From Clavibacter nebraskensis NCPPB 2581 (GTDB lineage: Bacteria > Actinomycetota > Actinomycetes > Actinomycetales > Microbacteriaceae), in NCBI RefSeq assembly GCF_000355695.1, contig NC_020891.1, positions 1,054,001 to 1,118,000 on the forward strand: a stretch of DNA of 64,000 nt, read 5' to 3'. Below are positions 1-7,617 of this stretch, piece by piece (positions within the stretch are counted from its first letter, which is position 1; every line of letters begins with the position of its first letter). The notes under the pieces were generated by a model. That model made no database searches. It saw only the letters and a list, made by a program, of their open reading frames with translations, and was not told the DNA's origin. The translations under genes were made by a program, and so were the position numbers.

Positions 1-1
1 C

Positions 2-1357
2 GCGCAGTCGCTCGGACACCACGAGGTCGTGGACGAAGCGGCCAGCTGGCGCGAGATCGAGGAGCTGCTGCTCTCGGCGCGCCCGCTCGGGGTGCCCGGC
101 GCGACGGTGGCGGGCGTCCGTCGTGCGAACGCCGTCGCCGCGCACCTGGAGATCGGCCCTCCCGAGCATGTCGGCTCGGGCGACGCACCCGATCGGGCCC
201 GTCTCGACGGCGCCGGGACCCGACGGCCGGCGCGTGACCCCGATGCCGGCGCGGACCCGCTCGGCGGCCGGGACGGAGCCGGCGGCTCCTCGCGCTCCCG
301 CGAGAGCCCGCGCACGCATCCGGCGAGGGACCGGCGAGGTCGACCGCTGCGCGAACGTCTCGGGCTCGTCCGACGCCCGCGCGTGCCGGCTCCGGTCCGC
401 CCCGAGCGGGATCGAGACGCCGTCGCCGACGTCGACGACGTCGACGGCCGAGGGGAGCCGGTCGGCCGGGTGATCGCCGTCTGGGGTCCGCAGGGAGCCC
501 CGGGGCGCACCGCGACGGCGCTGGCCGTCGCCGGCGAGGTCGCGGCGGCAGGTCGATCAGCCGTGCTGGTCGACGCCGACGTCCACGGCGGCACGGTGGC
601 TGCCACCCTCGGTCTGCTCGACGAGGCGCCGGGCTTCGCCGCCGCCTGCCGCCTCGCCGCGGCCGACAGCCTCACGGTGGAGGAGCTGGAGCGGATCGCG
701 CAGCACCACCCGTCCACGCGTGCCCCGGGGTTCTCGGTCCTCACCGGCATCTCGCGCCCGGACAGGTGGCCCGAGCTCGCCGAGGGCCGGGTCTCCGCCG
801 TGCTGCAGGCATGCCGGGGCTGGCGCGACTACACCGTGGTCGACGCCTCGTTCAACCTGGAGGACGACGAGGAGATCTCGAGCGACATGTTCGCGCCCCG
901 CCGCAACGCGGCCACGCACGCGGTGCTGCGCGGCGCCGACCACGTCGTCGCCGTCGTCTCGGCCGACACGGTCGGTCTGTCGCGCTTCTTCCGCGCGTAC
1001 GTGCAGCTCCTCGAGATCGTGGACCCCTCGCGCGTCTCCGTGCTCGTCAACCGGGTCCGCCCCAGCGCAGGCGGCTGGGACGCCGCCAGCCAGGTACGAC
1101 GCACCCTCTTCCGTTTCGGGAGCGTGGAGGCGGCGGCGTACGTCCCCGAGGACCGGGAGTCCCTCGACGCCGCGGTGCTGGCCGGCGCGACGCTCCGCGA
1201 CATCGCGCCGCGGTCGCCCGCGCTCGTCGAGTGGTCGCGCTTCACCCGCACCACGCTCCTGCCTCCCGAGGACGCGCCGCGGCGGGTGCGTCGTGCGGCC
1301 GCGTCCCGGCGTCGAGGCGGCGATCCGGCGGGGGAGGTGCCCGCCCCGCCCGCATAG
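2..1357 (+). CDS. CpaE/MinD-like P-loop ATPase, 5' end outside the window
   Basis: The frame is open from the first complete codon of the window, so the real start lies upstream; 451 residues are visible. An Arg/Pro/Gly-rich, probably disordered stretch comes first. A ParA/MinD-type ATPase domain follows from about residue 155, with a deviant Walker A (GPQGAPGRT, about 161-169), a VDADVHGG strand-loop and a C-terminal VLVNRVR strand. Proteins of this type in actinobacteria are linked to Flp/Tad pilus assembly (CpaE) or septum-site (Ssd) functions. The Walker A ends in Arg-Thr where Lys-Thr is normal, and no signature lysine is visible early in the loop, so ATP binding may be altered. The partner that would decide between pilus and division roles is not in the window. 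pdtaS follows after 9 nt but has its own promoter. Confidence 0.72.
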   Translation, partial: AQSLGHHEVVDEAASWREIEELLLSARPLGVPGATVAGVRRANAVAAHLEIGPPEHVGSGDAPDRARLDGAGTRRPARDPDAGADPLGGRDGAGGSSRSRESPRTHPARDRRGRPLRERLGLVRRPRVPAPVRPERDRDAVADVDDVDGRGEPVGRVIAVWGPQGAPGRTATALAVAGEVAAAGRSAVLVDADVHGGTVAATLGLLDEAPGFAAACRLAAADSLTVEELERIAQHHPSTRAPGFSVLTGISRPDRWPELAEGRVSAVLQACRGWRDYTVVDASFNLEDDEEISSDMFAPRRNAATHAVLRGADHVVAVVSADTVGLSRFFRAYVQLLEIVDPSRVSVLVNRVRPSAGGWDAASQVRRTLFRFGSVEAAAYVPEDRESLDAAVLAGATLRDIAPRSPALVEWSRFTRTTLLPPEDAPRRVRRAAASRRRGGDPAGEVPAPPA

Positions 1358-1360
1358 GCT
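1355..1360 (+). promoter_or_regulatory. -10 hexamer TAGGCT, leaderless promoter of pdtaS
   Basis: TAGGCT ends 6 nt before the GTG of the kinase and overlaps the stop of the preceding gene. No Shine-Dalgarno sequence lies in the 6 nt gap, so transcription probably starts at the start codon. Confidence 0.5.
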
Positions 1361-1366
1361 GTAGCC

Positions 1367-2869
1367 GTGTCCACGCTCAGCGATCTCGTGCATGCCCAGG
1401 GTCTGTCCTCCGACGCGGACGTCGAGTGGCTGCACCTCCTCGTCGGCGACTGGCAGCTCCTCGCCGATCTCGCGTTCGCGGACATCGTGCTGTGGGTCCC
1501 CACCGTGAGCGGCAGCTTCGTCGCGGTCGCGCACGCCCGACCGTCGAGCTCGGCCACGCTGTTCTACCGCGACTTCGTCGGCCAGCCGATCAAGGCGGAG
1601 TGGCGCAAGCAGGTCACCGACGCGCACGAGACCGCGCGCATCATCGACTCGTCCGCGCCGGACTGGTACGAGGAGACCCCGACCCGCGTGCGGGCCGTGC
1701 CGGTGCTGCGTCGGCTGGCCCAGGGCAGCCCCGAGGTCACGGACACCCCCATCGCCGTGATCACGCGCCACACCAACCTCAGCGAGACGCGGACGCCGAG
1801 CCGCCAGGAGCTGACCTTCAACGAGTGCGCCAACGACCTCTTCGCGATGATCGCCGACGGCGACTTCCCCGACCTGGGCTCGCCGACCGGGCCCCGGCGG
1901 GGGGCGCCTCGCGCGTCCGACGGACTGCTGCGTCTCGACGTGGACGGCATCACGACCTTCGCGAGCCCCAACGCCCTGAGCGCCTTCAACCGCATGGGCT
2001 TCTCCGAGGAACTCGAGGGGGAGTCCCTCGCGGACGCGACGTCGAGCCTCCTCACCGGCAAGCGGCTGACGGTCGACGAGTCGCTGCCGCTGATCGTCGC
2101 CGGCCGCGCGCCGTGGCGCACGGACATCGAGTCCCGGGGAGTCACCGTCTCGCTCCGCGCGATCCCCATCCGCAGCCACGGCGAACGGGTCGGCGCCGTC
2201 GTGCTCTGCCGCGACGTGACGGAGCTGCGCCACCAGGAGCGCGAGCTGATCACCAAGGACGCGACGATCCGCGAGATCCACCACCGGGTGAAGAACAACC
2301 TGCAGACGGTGGCGAGCCTCCTGCGGATCCAGGCGCGCCGGTCGCACACGGAGGAGGCGCGCGAGGCGCTCGGCCACGCGCAGCGCCGGGTGGGCGCCAT
2401 CGCCGTGGTGCACGACACGCTCAGCGAGGGGCTCAACCAGAACGTCGACTTCGACGCGGTGTTCGACCGCGTCCTGCTGCTCATCGCCGAGGTGGCCTCC
2501 GCGCACAACACCCGGGTGCACCCGAAGATCCTGGGCAGCTTCGGCGTGCTGCCGAGCGCCTACGCGACACCGCTCGCCCTCGCGCTCACCGAGCTCGTGA
2601 CGAACGCGGTCGAGCACGGCCTGGCGGGGCGCTCAGGAGAGGTGGCCATCGAGGCCGCGCGCACCGAGGAGACGCTCACCGTCAGCGTCCGCGACGACGG
2701 CGTGGGCCTGCCCGAGGGCAAGGTCGGGACGGGGCTGGGGACGCAGATCGTCCGGACGCTCATCCAGGGCGAGCTCGGCGGGACGATCGACTGGCACACG
2801 CTCATGGGCAGCGGAACCGAGGTGACCATCGAGGTGCCGTTGCGCTGGCTGGCTCCCGTCACGGCCTGA
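1367..2869 (+). CDS. pdtaS: PdtaS-type sensor histidine kinase
   Basis: A soluble 500-residue kinase with the PdtaS order: an N-terminal GAF-like H_kinase_N domain (about 5-150), a PAS-like domain (about 185-285), a HisKA_2 domain and an HATPase_c domain. The HisKA_2 phosphoacceptor box EIHHRVKNNLQ is at about 303-313, with H305 the likely phosphorylated residue. The N-box LTELVTNAVEHG and G-boxes DDGVGLP and GTGLGTQIV are intact. No membrane segment is visible. In mycobacteria PdtaS phosphorylates the ANTAR antiterminator PdtaR; no pdtaR is in this window. The length matches the family (about 500). It is transcribed towards whiB1, with a shared terminator between them. Confidence 0.88.
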   Translation: MSTLSDLVHAQGLSSDADVEWLHLLVGDWQLLADLAFADIVLWVPTVSGSFVAVAHARPSSSATLFYRDFVGQPIKAEWRKQVTDAHETARIIDSSAPDWYEETPTRVRAVPVLRRLAQGSPEVTDTPIAVITRHTNLSETRTPSRQELTFNECANDLFAMIADGDFPDLGSPTGPRRGAPRASDGLLRLDVDGITTFASPNALSAFNRMGFSEELEGESLADATSSLLTGKRLTVDESLPLIVAGRAPWRTDIESRGVTVSLRAIPIRSHGERVGAVVLCRDVTELRHQERELITKDATIREIHHRVKNNLQTVASLLRIQARRSHTEEAREALGHAQRRVGAIAVVHDTLSEGLNQNVDFDAVFDRVLLLIAEVASAHNTRVHPKILGSFGVLPSAYATPLALALTELVTNAVEHGLAGRSGEVAIEAARTEETLTVSVRDDGVGLPEGKVGTGLGTQIVRTLIQGELGGTIDWHTLMGSGTEVTIEVPLRWLAPVTA

Positions 2870-2901
2870 GCAGGCGCTCCGACCGGTCGACCACCGGCAT
2901 A

Positions 2902-2943
2902 CGACGAGAGCCGGGCTGCCCGTTGGCGGCCCGGCTCTCGTCG
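2902..2943. terminator. Bidirectional hairpin terminator between pdtaS and whiB1
   Basis: A perfect 15 bp stem (2902-2916 with 2929-2943) closes a 12 nt loop between two convergent genes. There is no T tract, so termination is inferred from position and stem strength. Confidence 0.65.
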
Positions 2944-2962
2944 GTGGTGCGTGGTGCGTGCG

Positions 2963-3211
2963 TCAGCTGGCGCGGCGGGCGCGCGCGGCGCGGCGCTTGA
3001 GCGCGCGACGCTCGTCCTCGCTGAGGCCGCCCCAGACGCCCGAGTCCTGGCCGGTCTCGAGGGCGTACTGCAGGCACATCTCGGTGACGGAGCAGCGGCC
3101 GCAGACGGCCTTGGCCTTGTCGATCTGGTCCACGGCCGGGCCGGTGTTCCCCACGGGGAAGAACAGCTCGGGGTCCACAGTCAGGCAGGCTGCCTTGTCA
3201 CGCCAGTCCAT
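2963..3211 (-). CDS. whiB1: WhiB-family iron-sulfur regulator, WhiB1/WblE type
   Basis: An 82-residue Wbl protein. The four [4Fe-4S] ligands are C9, C37, C40 and C46 (C-x27-C-x2-C-x5-C). The family turn GVWGG is at 58-62, followed by a basic C-terminal tail. The start MDWRDKA and the PELFFPVGN segment match the WhiB1/WblE subgroup, which in mycobacteria binds the principal sigma factor region 4 and responds to nitric oxide. A GAGGAG ribosome site precedes the ATG. The 248 bp divergent gap to the membrane-protein gene at 3460 would hold its promoter; it includes an unusually A/T-rich stretch near 3400-3450. Confidence 0.93.
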   Translation of the reverse strand: MDWRDKAACLTVDPELFFPVGNTGPAVDQIDKAKAVCGRCSVTEMCLQYALETGQDSGVWGGLSEDERRALKRRAARARRAS

Positions 3212-3459
3212 AGGGGTGCTCCTCGGGTCGGTACTCGTTGCACGGCAGATCTGCCGCGGGATGGGGGGGGTGGGGCGAGGCGTCCGGGAACCCCATCGGG
3301 ACGGGGCACGTGGCCCCTCCTCGTGAGATGCTCAGCTTCGGGGATGCGCCCCTTGTAAGCTCGGTTCCGGATCTGCTCACCACCCTGTGAACGAACTCGA
3401 CCTCGAATATCGTCGCATAGAGCCAACGATCAATCAATAGCTTTGTATGGGAACGTGCT

Positions 3460-3891
3460 GTGATCGGAACCGGTGATGCCCTCGATCCGCGCGGATCCGC
3501 CGACGGGTCCGGCCGATCGCGCGCGGTGGTCCTGCTCGCGATCCTGGTCGGGCTCGAGGCGTTGGGCATGGCGGGCGTCACGGCCCTCCTCGTCGTCGAC
3601 CTGCTCACCTCGACGCCGGCGTCCCTGGCCAGCGCCGTCGCGCTGATCGCCCTGGCCGCGCTCGCCGCCGTGTTCCTGGCCGCCGTCGTGCGGGGGATCC
3701 TGCACGGCCGGAGCTGGGTGCGGCCGGCGGCCGTGACGTGGCAGGTGCTGCAGATCGCCGTCGGAGTCGGCAGCCTGCAGGGCGCGGACGCCCGGCAGGA
3801 CCTCGGCTGGGGCCTCATCGTGCCGTCCGTCGTCGTCCTCGTGCTGCTGTTCACGCGGTCGGTGATCGCCGCCACCCGTCGTCGCGACTGA
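3460..3891 (+). CDS. Small integral membrane protein, unknown function
   Basis: A GTG-started protein of 143 residues that I do not recognise. After a hydrophilic N-terminus (1-20) there are about four hydrophobic segments, at roughly 22-45, 55-80, 88-105 and 115-135, and the protein ends in a basic tail (ATRRRD). A weak GGGAA lies upstream of the start. It is divergent from whiB1 and converges on bcp, so it appears to be a single-gene unit. The hydrophobicity pattern and the codon use typical of this genome support a real gene. Confidence 0.7.
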   Translation: MIGTGDALDPRGSADGSGRSRAVVLLAILVGLEALGMAGVTALLVVDLLTSTPASLASAVALIALAALAAVFLAAVVRGILHGRSWVRPAAVTWQVLQIAVGVGSLQGADARQDLGWGLIVPSVVVLVLLFTRSVIAATRRRD

Positions 3892-3915
3892 GCGGCGGCG
3901 TCCCGCGGCCGGGCG

Positions 3916-4395
3916 TCAGGCGTCGACGCCGAGCTTCTTGCGCAGCGAGGCCACGTGCCCCGTCGCCTTCACGTTGTAGAGCGGGAGGGCCACGAGGCCG
4001 TCACCGTCCACGACGACCGTGGAGCGGATCACCCCGGTGACCTTCTTGCCGTAGAGCGACTTCTCGCCGTACGCGGCGTAGGCGCGGTGCACCTCGAGGT
4101 TGGGGTCCGACAGGAGCGTGAAGCCGAGGCCCTGCTCCTCGCGGAACCGGGCGAGGTCCTCCTGCGGGTCCTTGGAGACGCCGAGCACGCGGTACCCGGC
4201 GCGCTGGAGGGAGTCCATGCTGTCGCGGAAGTCGCACGCCTGCGTCGTGCAGCCCGGGGTGCCCGCGGCGGGGTAGAAGTACACGATCACGTCCTGGCCG
4301 CGGAGGTCGGACAGGGTGACGGGCGTGCCGTCCTGGTCGGGGAGGGTGAAGTCGGGGGCGGGCTGCCCCTTCTCGAGGCGGGTGGTCTCGGACAT
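3916..4395 (-). CDS. bcp: Thioredoxin-dependent thiol peroxidase (BCP/PrxQ)
   Basis: A 159-residue atypical 2-Cys peroxiredoxin of the BCP/PrxQ group, reducing hydrogen peroxide and organic hydroperoxides with electrons from thioredoxin. The peroxidatic cysteine C49 lies in GTPGCTTQAC and the resolving C54 is five residues later, the normal PrxQ spacing. The peroxiredoxin strand VIVYFYPAAGTPGC and the helix start DFRDSMD are intact, and the length is normal. A GAGAGG element lies upstream of the ATG. It is monocistronic, converging on the membrane-protein gene at 3460. Confidence 0.93.
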   Translation of the reverse strand: MSETTRLEKGQPAPDFTLPDQDGTPVTLSDLRGQDVIVYFYPAAGTPGCTTQACDFRDSMDSLQRAGYRVLGVSKDPQEDLARFREEQGLGFTLLSDPNLEVHRAYAAYGEKSLYGKKVTGVIRSTVVVDGDGLVALPLYNVKATGHVASLRKKLGVDA

Positions 4396-4548
4396 GGGGG
4401 AGCCTCTCGTTCGGCGGGATCGGCCTCCATGGTAGAGCCGCCGCGACGGGTCGGCCGGCGGCGTCCACGACGCCGATTCGCGTCGGCGCGCGACCTGGTG
4501 CTAGTGTCATCTCTCGGTCCGGTACCCCGCTCGACAGGGTCCTCGCCT

Positions 4549-4624
<76 letters not shown>

Positions 4625-5282
4625 CTTCCTCCAGCGTCACCGCGGATCGTCGATCCGTCCGCCTCGATGATCCTCGCGCCGCGGGTCCGGCTCCCGCCGG
4701 GCGGCATGCGACGAATTCGCGGATCACCGCGTGCGTCCGGTAGCCGCATCCCGGCCGGCCGGCTCGACGCGGGACGCGCACGCACCCCTCGGCGCCAGGC
4801 GGCCGGTGGGGGCCCCTTCACGACGCCCGACGCCCAGCGGGCGGGAGCGGGCGGCAGGGAGGCGTCCGACGTGCGGGGGAGCACCGGTTCATCCGCGTCC
4901 GGGGCGTCGAGCGCGCGACGCCGTACGGCTGCTCGATCTTCGAGGTCGAGGTCGAGGTCCGCTAGAGCGAAGGGTCGGGCTCGGGTCCGGGGCCCCGTCC
5001 GGCGCGGGGCGTCGCGCGGCCGGGCCGACGCCGACGCCCCGCTCGCCTCCGCCGGCCGCGTCGGAGGTCGGGGGAGAACCGTGAGAGAATACGGGTCGGA
5101 CCATCACCGCGGACGCCCCTAGCCGAGCGCCGCGGCGGCCGGTGATCTCGGTGCACCGGCCACGCACCACGGCCACGCCCACGGCGTGCGGCGCGGCGCG
5201 GGACGCCGGCGCCCACGCGGCTGTGCATGCGCGTGCGCGACATCTCCGGCATACATCTCGAGGGATCGAAGGACAGCACTGC
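4625..5282. other. Gene-free 658 bp between tRNA-Lys and carD
   Basis: No convincing gene. Open frames here are Arg/Pro/Ser-rich and lack ribosome sites or family resemblance. A short GAGGTC triplicate lies near 4938-4960. The segment 5083-5092 (GAGAGAATAC) is a possible -10 region for carD, which would give a leader of about 190 nt. No clear terminator after the tRNA was found. Confidence 0.5.
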
Positions 5283-5777
5283 ATGATTTTCGAAGTAGGG
5301 GAGACCGTCGTGTACCCCCACCACGGCGCCGCCACGATCACCGCGGTCAAGACCCGCACCATCAAGGGGGTCGACAAGAAGTACATCACCCTCCAGATCC
5401 ACCAGAGCGAGCTGGTCATCGACGTGCCCGTCGACAACGCCGAGCTCGTCGGGCTGCGCGACGTCATCGACAGCTCCGGCGTGGAGGCCGTCTTCGACGT
5501 GCTCCGCGGCGACGTCGAGGAGGAGGCCGGCAACTGGTCGCGCCGCTTCAAGGCCAACACCGAGAAGATGGGCTCCGGCGACGTGCGCCGCGTCAGCGAG
5601 GTCGTCCGCGACCTGTGGCGCCGCGACCAGGACTCGGGCGTCTCGGCCGGGGAGAAGCGCATGCTGGCCAAGGCCCGCCAGATCCTCGTCTCGGAGCTCG
5701 CGCTCGCGCAGAAGTCCACCGACGAGGAGGCGTCCGTCGTCCTCGACGGCGTCCTCGCGCAGAGCATCTCCGCCTGA
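5283..5777 (+). CDS. carD: CarD-family RNA polymerase-binding transcription regulator
   Basis: A 164-residue CarD. The N-terminal RNA polymerase-interacting Tudor-like domain (CarD_CdnL_TRCF, about 1-60) begins [17 protein letters not shown], and an all-helical DNA-binding domain (about 65-160) follows. CarD stabilises open complexes at rRNA and other promoters. The start at 5283 is chosen because it matches the conserved CarD N-terminus and has AAGGA about 9 nt upstream, although the frame is open further up. In many actinobacteria carD is followed by ispD/ispF; here it ends in a strong hairpin and is followed by an unrelated small gene. Confidence 0.94.
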   Translation: MIFEVGETVVYPHHGAATITAVKTRTIKGVDKKYITLQIHQSELVIDVPVDNAELVGLRDVIDSSGVEAVFDVLRGDVEEEAGNWSRRFKANTEKMGSGDVRRVSEVVRDLWRRDQDSGVSAGEKRMLAKARQILVSELALAQKSTDEEASVVLDGVLAQSISA

Positions 5778-5809
5778 CCCCACCCACGCGTCCTCCTGGA
5801 CGCGTCATC

Positions 5810-5850
5810 GCCGACGGGCGGTCCCTCGACGCGGGGGACCGCCCGTCGGC
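5810..5850 (+). terminator. Hairpin terminator after carD
   Basis: A perfect 16 bp stem (5810-5825 with 5835-5850) with a 9 nt loop lies 33 nt past the carD stop. It lacks a T tract. Confidence 0.65.
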
Positions 5851-5892
5851 GCATCCGGCGCCCCCCCCCGTCGACCGGGGGAGCGACCGGCG

Positions 5893-5898
5893 TAGGGT
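5893..5898 (+). promoter_or_regulatory. -10 hexamer TAGGGT, leaderless promoter
   Basis: TAGGGT ends exactly 6 nt before the ATG at 5905; no ribosome site is present in the gap. Confidence 0.45.
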
Positions 5899-5904
5899 GC
5901 GATC

Positions 5905-6135
5905 ATGCGCGATCACCCCGAACGACCCGACCACGACGGCCCCCTCGAGCAGAACCCCCTGCAGCCCGCGCGCCGCGGACTGCGGATCTGGATCTACGTG
6001 ATCGCCGCGGTCGTGATCATCGCCGTGATCGCGTTCGCGCTCGTGCGCCTCGCGACCGCCGGGCAGAACACGTCCGGTCCGTCGTCCCTGGGCGCCGTGC
6101 TCCAGCTGGCCGGGGCGGCGCGCGCCCTGATCTGA
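5905..6135 (+). CDS. Small single-pass membrane protein, unknown function
   Basis: A 76-residue protein I do not recognise. A hydrophilic, proline-rich N-terminus (about 1-25) precedes one strong transmembrane helix (about 28-50, IWIYVIAAVVIIAVIAFALV) and a short C-terminal tail. It is preceded by a -10-like hexamer at 6 nt, fitting a leaderless transcript, and follows the carD terminator. Gene reality is moderately supported by the membrane helix and the promoter position. Confidence 0.6.
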   Translation: MRDHPERPDHDGPLEQNPLQPARRGLRIWIYVIAAVVIIAVIAFALVRLATAGQNTSGPSSLGAVLQLAGAARALI

Positions 6136-6270
6136 TCCGGTCCCGTCCGGGGTCGGGTGCGGCCGACGCTCCCTCCCCGCCCCCGGCGTCGTCCTCCGTG
6201 TCCCCGGTCCCCTCGACGGCGTGACGGCAGCCGCGCCGCTCGTGTAGCCATCTCCCGGGACGGGGGAGCC

Positions 6271-7098
6271 ATGGGCGATAGACGGCGGCGGAGCGACGGC
6301 GGAGGGCGGGCCGCCGGGCGGCGCGTGCTGGTCCGGATCCTGCGGGACGGACGACAGGCGGTGCGCGTCCTCCTCGGGGTCGTCGCCGCCGGCATCGTGC
6401 TCGTCGCGGTGGTGGTGGGCGCGCGCGAGGCGGCCCTCGGACCGGACGCGGGTGGCGGTCACCTCAGCGCGGAGGTCCCGGACGGCGCGGTCGTGCGCGC
6501 GCTCGCCGCGACGGGGCTCGTGAGGGACGGCCGCATCGACGTGGCGGCCGCGCGCGCGATGGCCGCCGGCATCCGCGCGGACGGGCGCGAGCGCGACCCG
6601 CGCTACGACCGCGTCGCCTTCGGCCCGGCCTGGGCGGACGCGGACGGGAACGGCTGCGACCAGCGCGACGACGTGCTCGTCCGCGACCTCGTCCGCGTCG
6701 CCTTCGCGTCGTCCGACCCGGGCTGCACGGTGGTCGCCGGGCACCTCGACGACGCGTACACGGGGCGCGGCATCGACTTCGCGCGCGGGCCGCGCACGAG
6801 CGCGGCCGTGCAGATCGACCACCTCGTGCCGCTGTCCTGGGCGTGGCAGCACGGGGCGTGGTCGTGGACCGACGAGCGACGCGAGCGCCTCGCGACGGAC
6901 CTCGACGAGCTGCAGGCGGTCGACGGCCCCACCAACCAGGAGAAGTCGGATCAGGGGCCGGCCATGTGGCTCCCACCGGACGCGGCCTACCGGTGCCTGT
7001 ACGTCACGCGCTTCGCCTTCGTCGTGAACAGGTACGGCATGACGATCGACGACGCGGACCGGAGCGCCATCGACCGCGTCCTCCAGGCCTGCTCGTGA
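6271..7098 (+). CDS. Membrane-anchored HNH (DUF1524/GmrSD-like) nuclease
   Basis: The start is placed at 6271 because GGGGGA lies just upstream; 275 residues. A basic N-terminus (1-30) and one hydrophobic segment (about 31-51) look like a signal anchor, so the rest should be outside the membrane. The C-terminal half has the DUF1524 HNH-type core: QIDHLVPLSWAW (D183, H184), then DGPTNQEKSDQ (N222) and MWLPP. This is the pattern of exported actinobacterial HNH nucleases and of the GmrSD C-terminal domain. Cysteines at about 129, 151 and 243 could form disulfides, fitting export. No partner gene sits beside it. The substrate is unknown; DNA is inferred from the family. Confidence 0.82.
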   Translation: MGDRRRRSDGGGRAAGRRVLVRILRDGRQAVRVLLGVVAAGIVLVAVVVGAREAALGPDAGGGHLSAEVPDGAVVRALAATGLVRDGRIDVAAARAMAAGIRADGRERDPRYDRVAFGPAWADADGNGCDQRDDVLVRDLVRVAFASSDPGCTVVAGHLDDAYTGRGIDFARGPRTSAAVQIDHLVPLSWAWQHGAWSWTDERRERLATDLDELQAVDGPTNQEKSDQGPAMWLPPDAAYRCLYVTRFAFVVNRYGMTIDDADRSAIDRVLQACS

Positions 7099-7136
7099 GG
7101 CGCAGCCCGGAGGACGACGTCGGCGCGCGCGCGTAC

Positions 7137-7161
7137 GCTCGGCTCGGCTCGGCTCGGCTCG
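7137..7161 (+). repeat. Pentanucleotide repeat (GCTCG)5
   Basis: Five tandem copies of GCTCG lie in the gap between the HNH nuclease gene and the gene at 7222. No role is apparent. Confidence 0.8.
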
Positions 7162-7221
7162 ACGCGGCCGGGCGTCGGCGCGGGCGCGGGGTCCGGGTCG
7201 GACGACCCCGAGGGGATCCGC

Positions 7222-7608
7222 ATGTGGAGCAAGCAGAGCGGCGACGCCACCGGCGCGATCAGCCCGGTGCCGGAGCACCCGCACGCCCACCCCGTCCGCG
7301 GCGCGTGGCTCGTCCGCGTGGGCGACGGGCCCGCCCTCGGCTGGGTGCTCCGCCATCGGGACGACCTCGCGGCGCCCTTCACCTACGAGGTCTACGCGTG
7401 CGGCCTGGGAGCCGACGGGCTGCGGGTGTGGGTCCAGCGGCGCGAGAGCCTCAACGCCGCGGTCGCGTGGGTCATGCAGCACGACGCCGAGCTGCTGGCG
7501 TTCGGGCGGCGGCTGCGGCCGGATCCCGCGCAGCCCGCCGCCCGGGCGGACGCGGACGCGGACGCCGCCGCCCCCGAGGCGGGGGACGGCGGCGTCGGGT
7601 CGGGCTGA
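7222..7608 (+). CDS. Conserved-looking hypothetical protein
   Basis: A 128-residue soluble protein I do not recognise. The core (about 28-95) alternates strand-like and helical segments (GAWLVRVGDGPALGWVL, FTYEVYACG, AVAWVMQHDAELL). The C-terminus is an Asp/Ala-rich tail encoded by short GCGGAC-type repeats. A GAGGGG ribosome site precedes the ATG. It converges on the permease gene and its 3' end contains the shared hairpin. Confidence 0.6.
   Translation: MWSKQSGDATGAISPVPEHPHAHPVRGAWLVRVGDGPALGWVLRHRDDLAAPFTYEVYACGLGADGLRVWVQRRESLNAAVAWVMQHDAELLAFGRRLRPDPAQPAARADADADAAAPEAGDGGVGSG
7561..7596. terminator. Hairpin inside the 3' end of the hypothetical gene
   Basis: A stem of 15 bp with one bulged A and a 5 nt loop sits in the last codons of the gene at 7222 and just past the end of the convergent permease gene, so it could terminate both. 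Confidence 0.5.
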
Positions 7609-7617
7609 GGGTGCCGG

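Noticed and set aside
557-2617. A 686-codon minus-strand frame opposite pdtaS
   Set aside because: Arg/Val/Gly/His-rich antisense shadow with no ribosome site; the plus strand has full PdtaS domains. Many similar long frames in the window were dismissed for the same reason.
4667-5122. Arg/Ser-rich frames in the tRNA-Lys to carD gap
   Set aside because: No start signal, low-complexity basic composition, and overlapping alternatives on both strands; no evidence of a protein.
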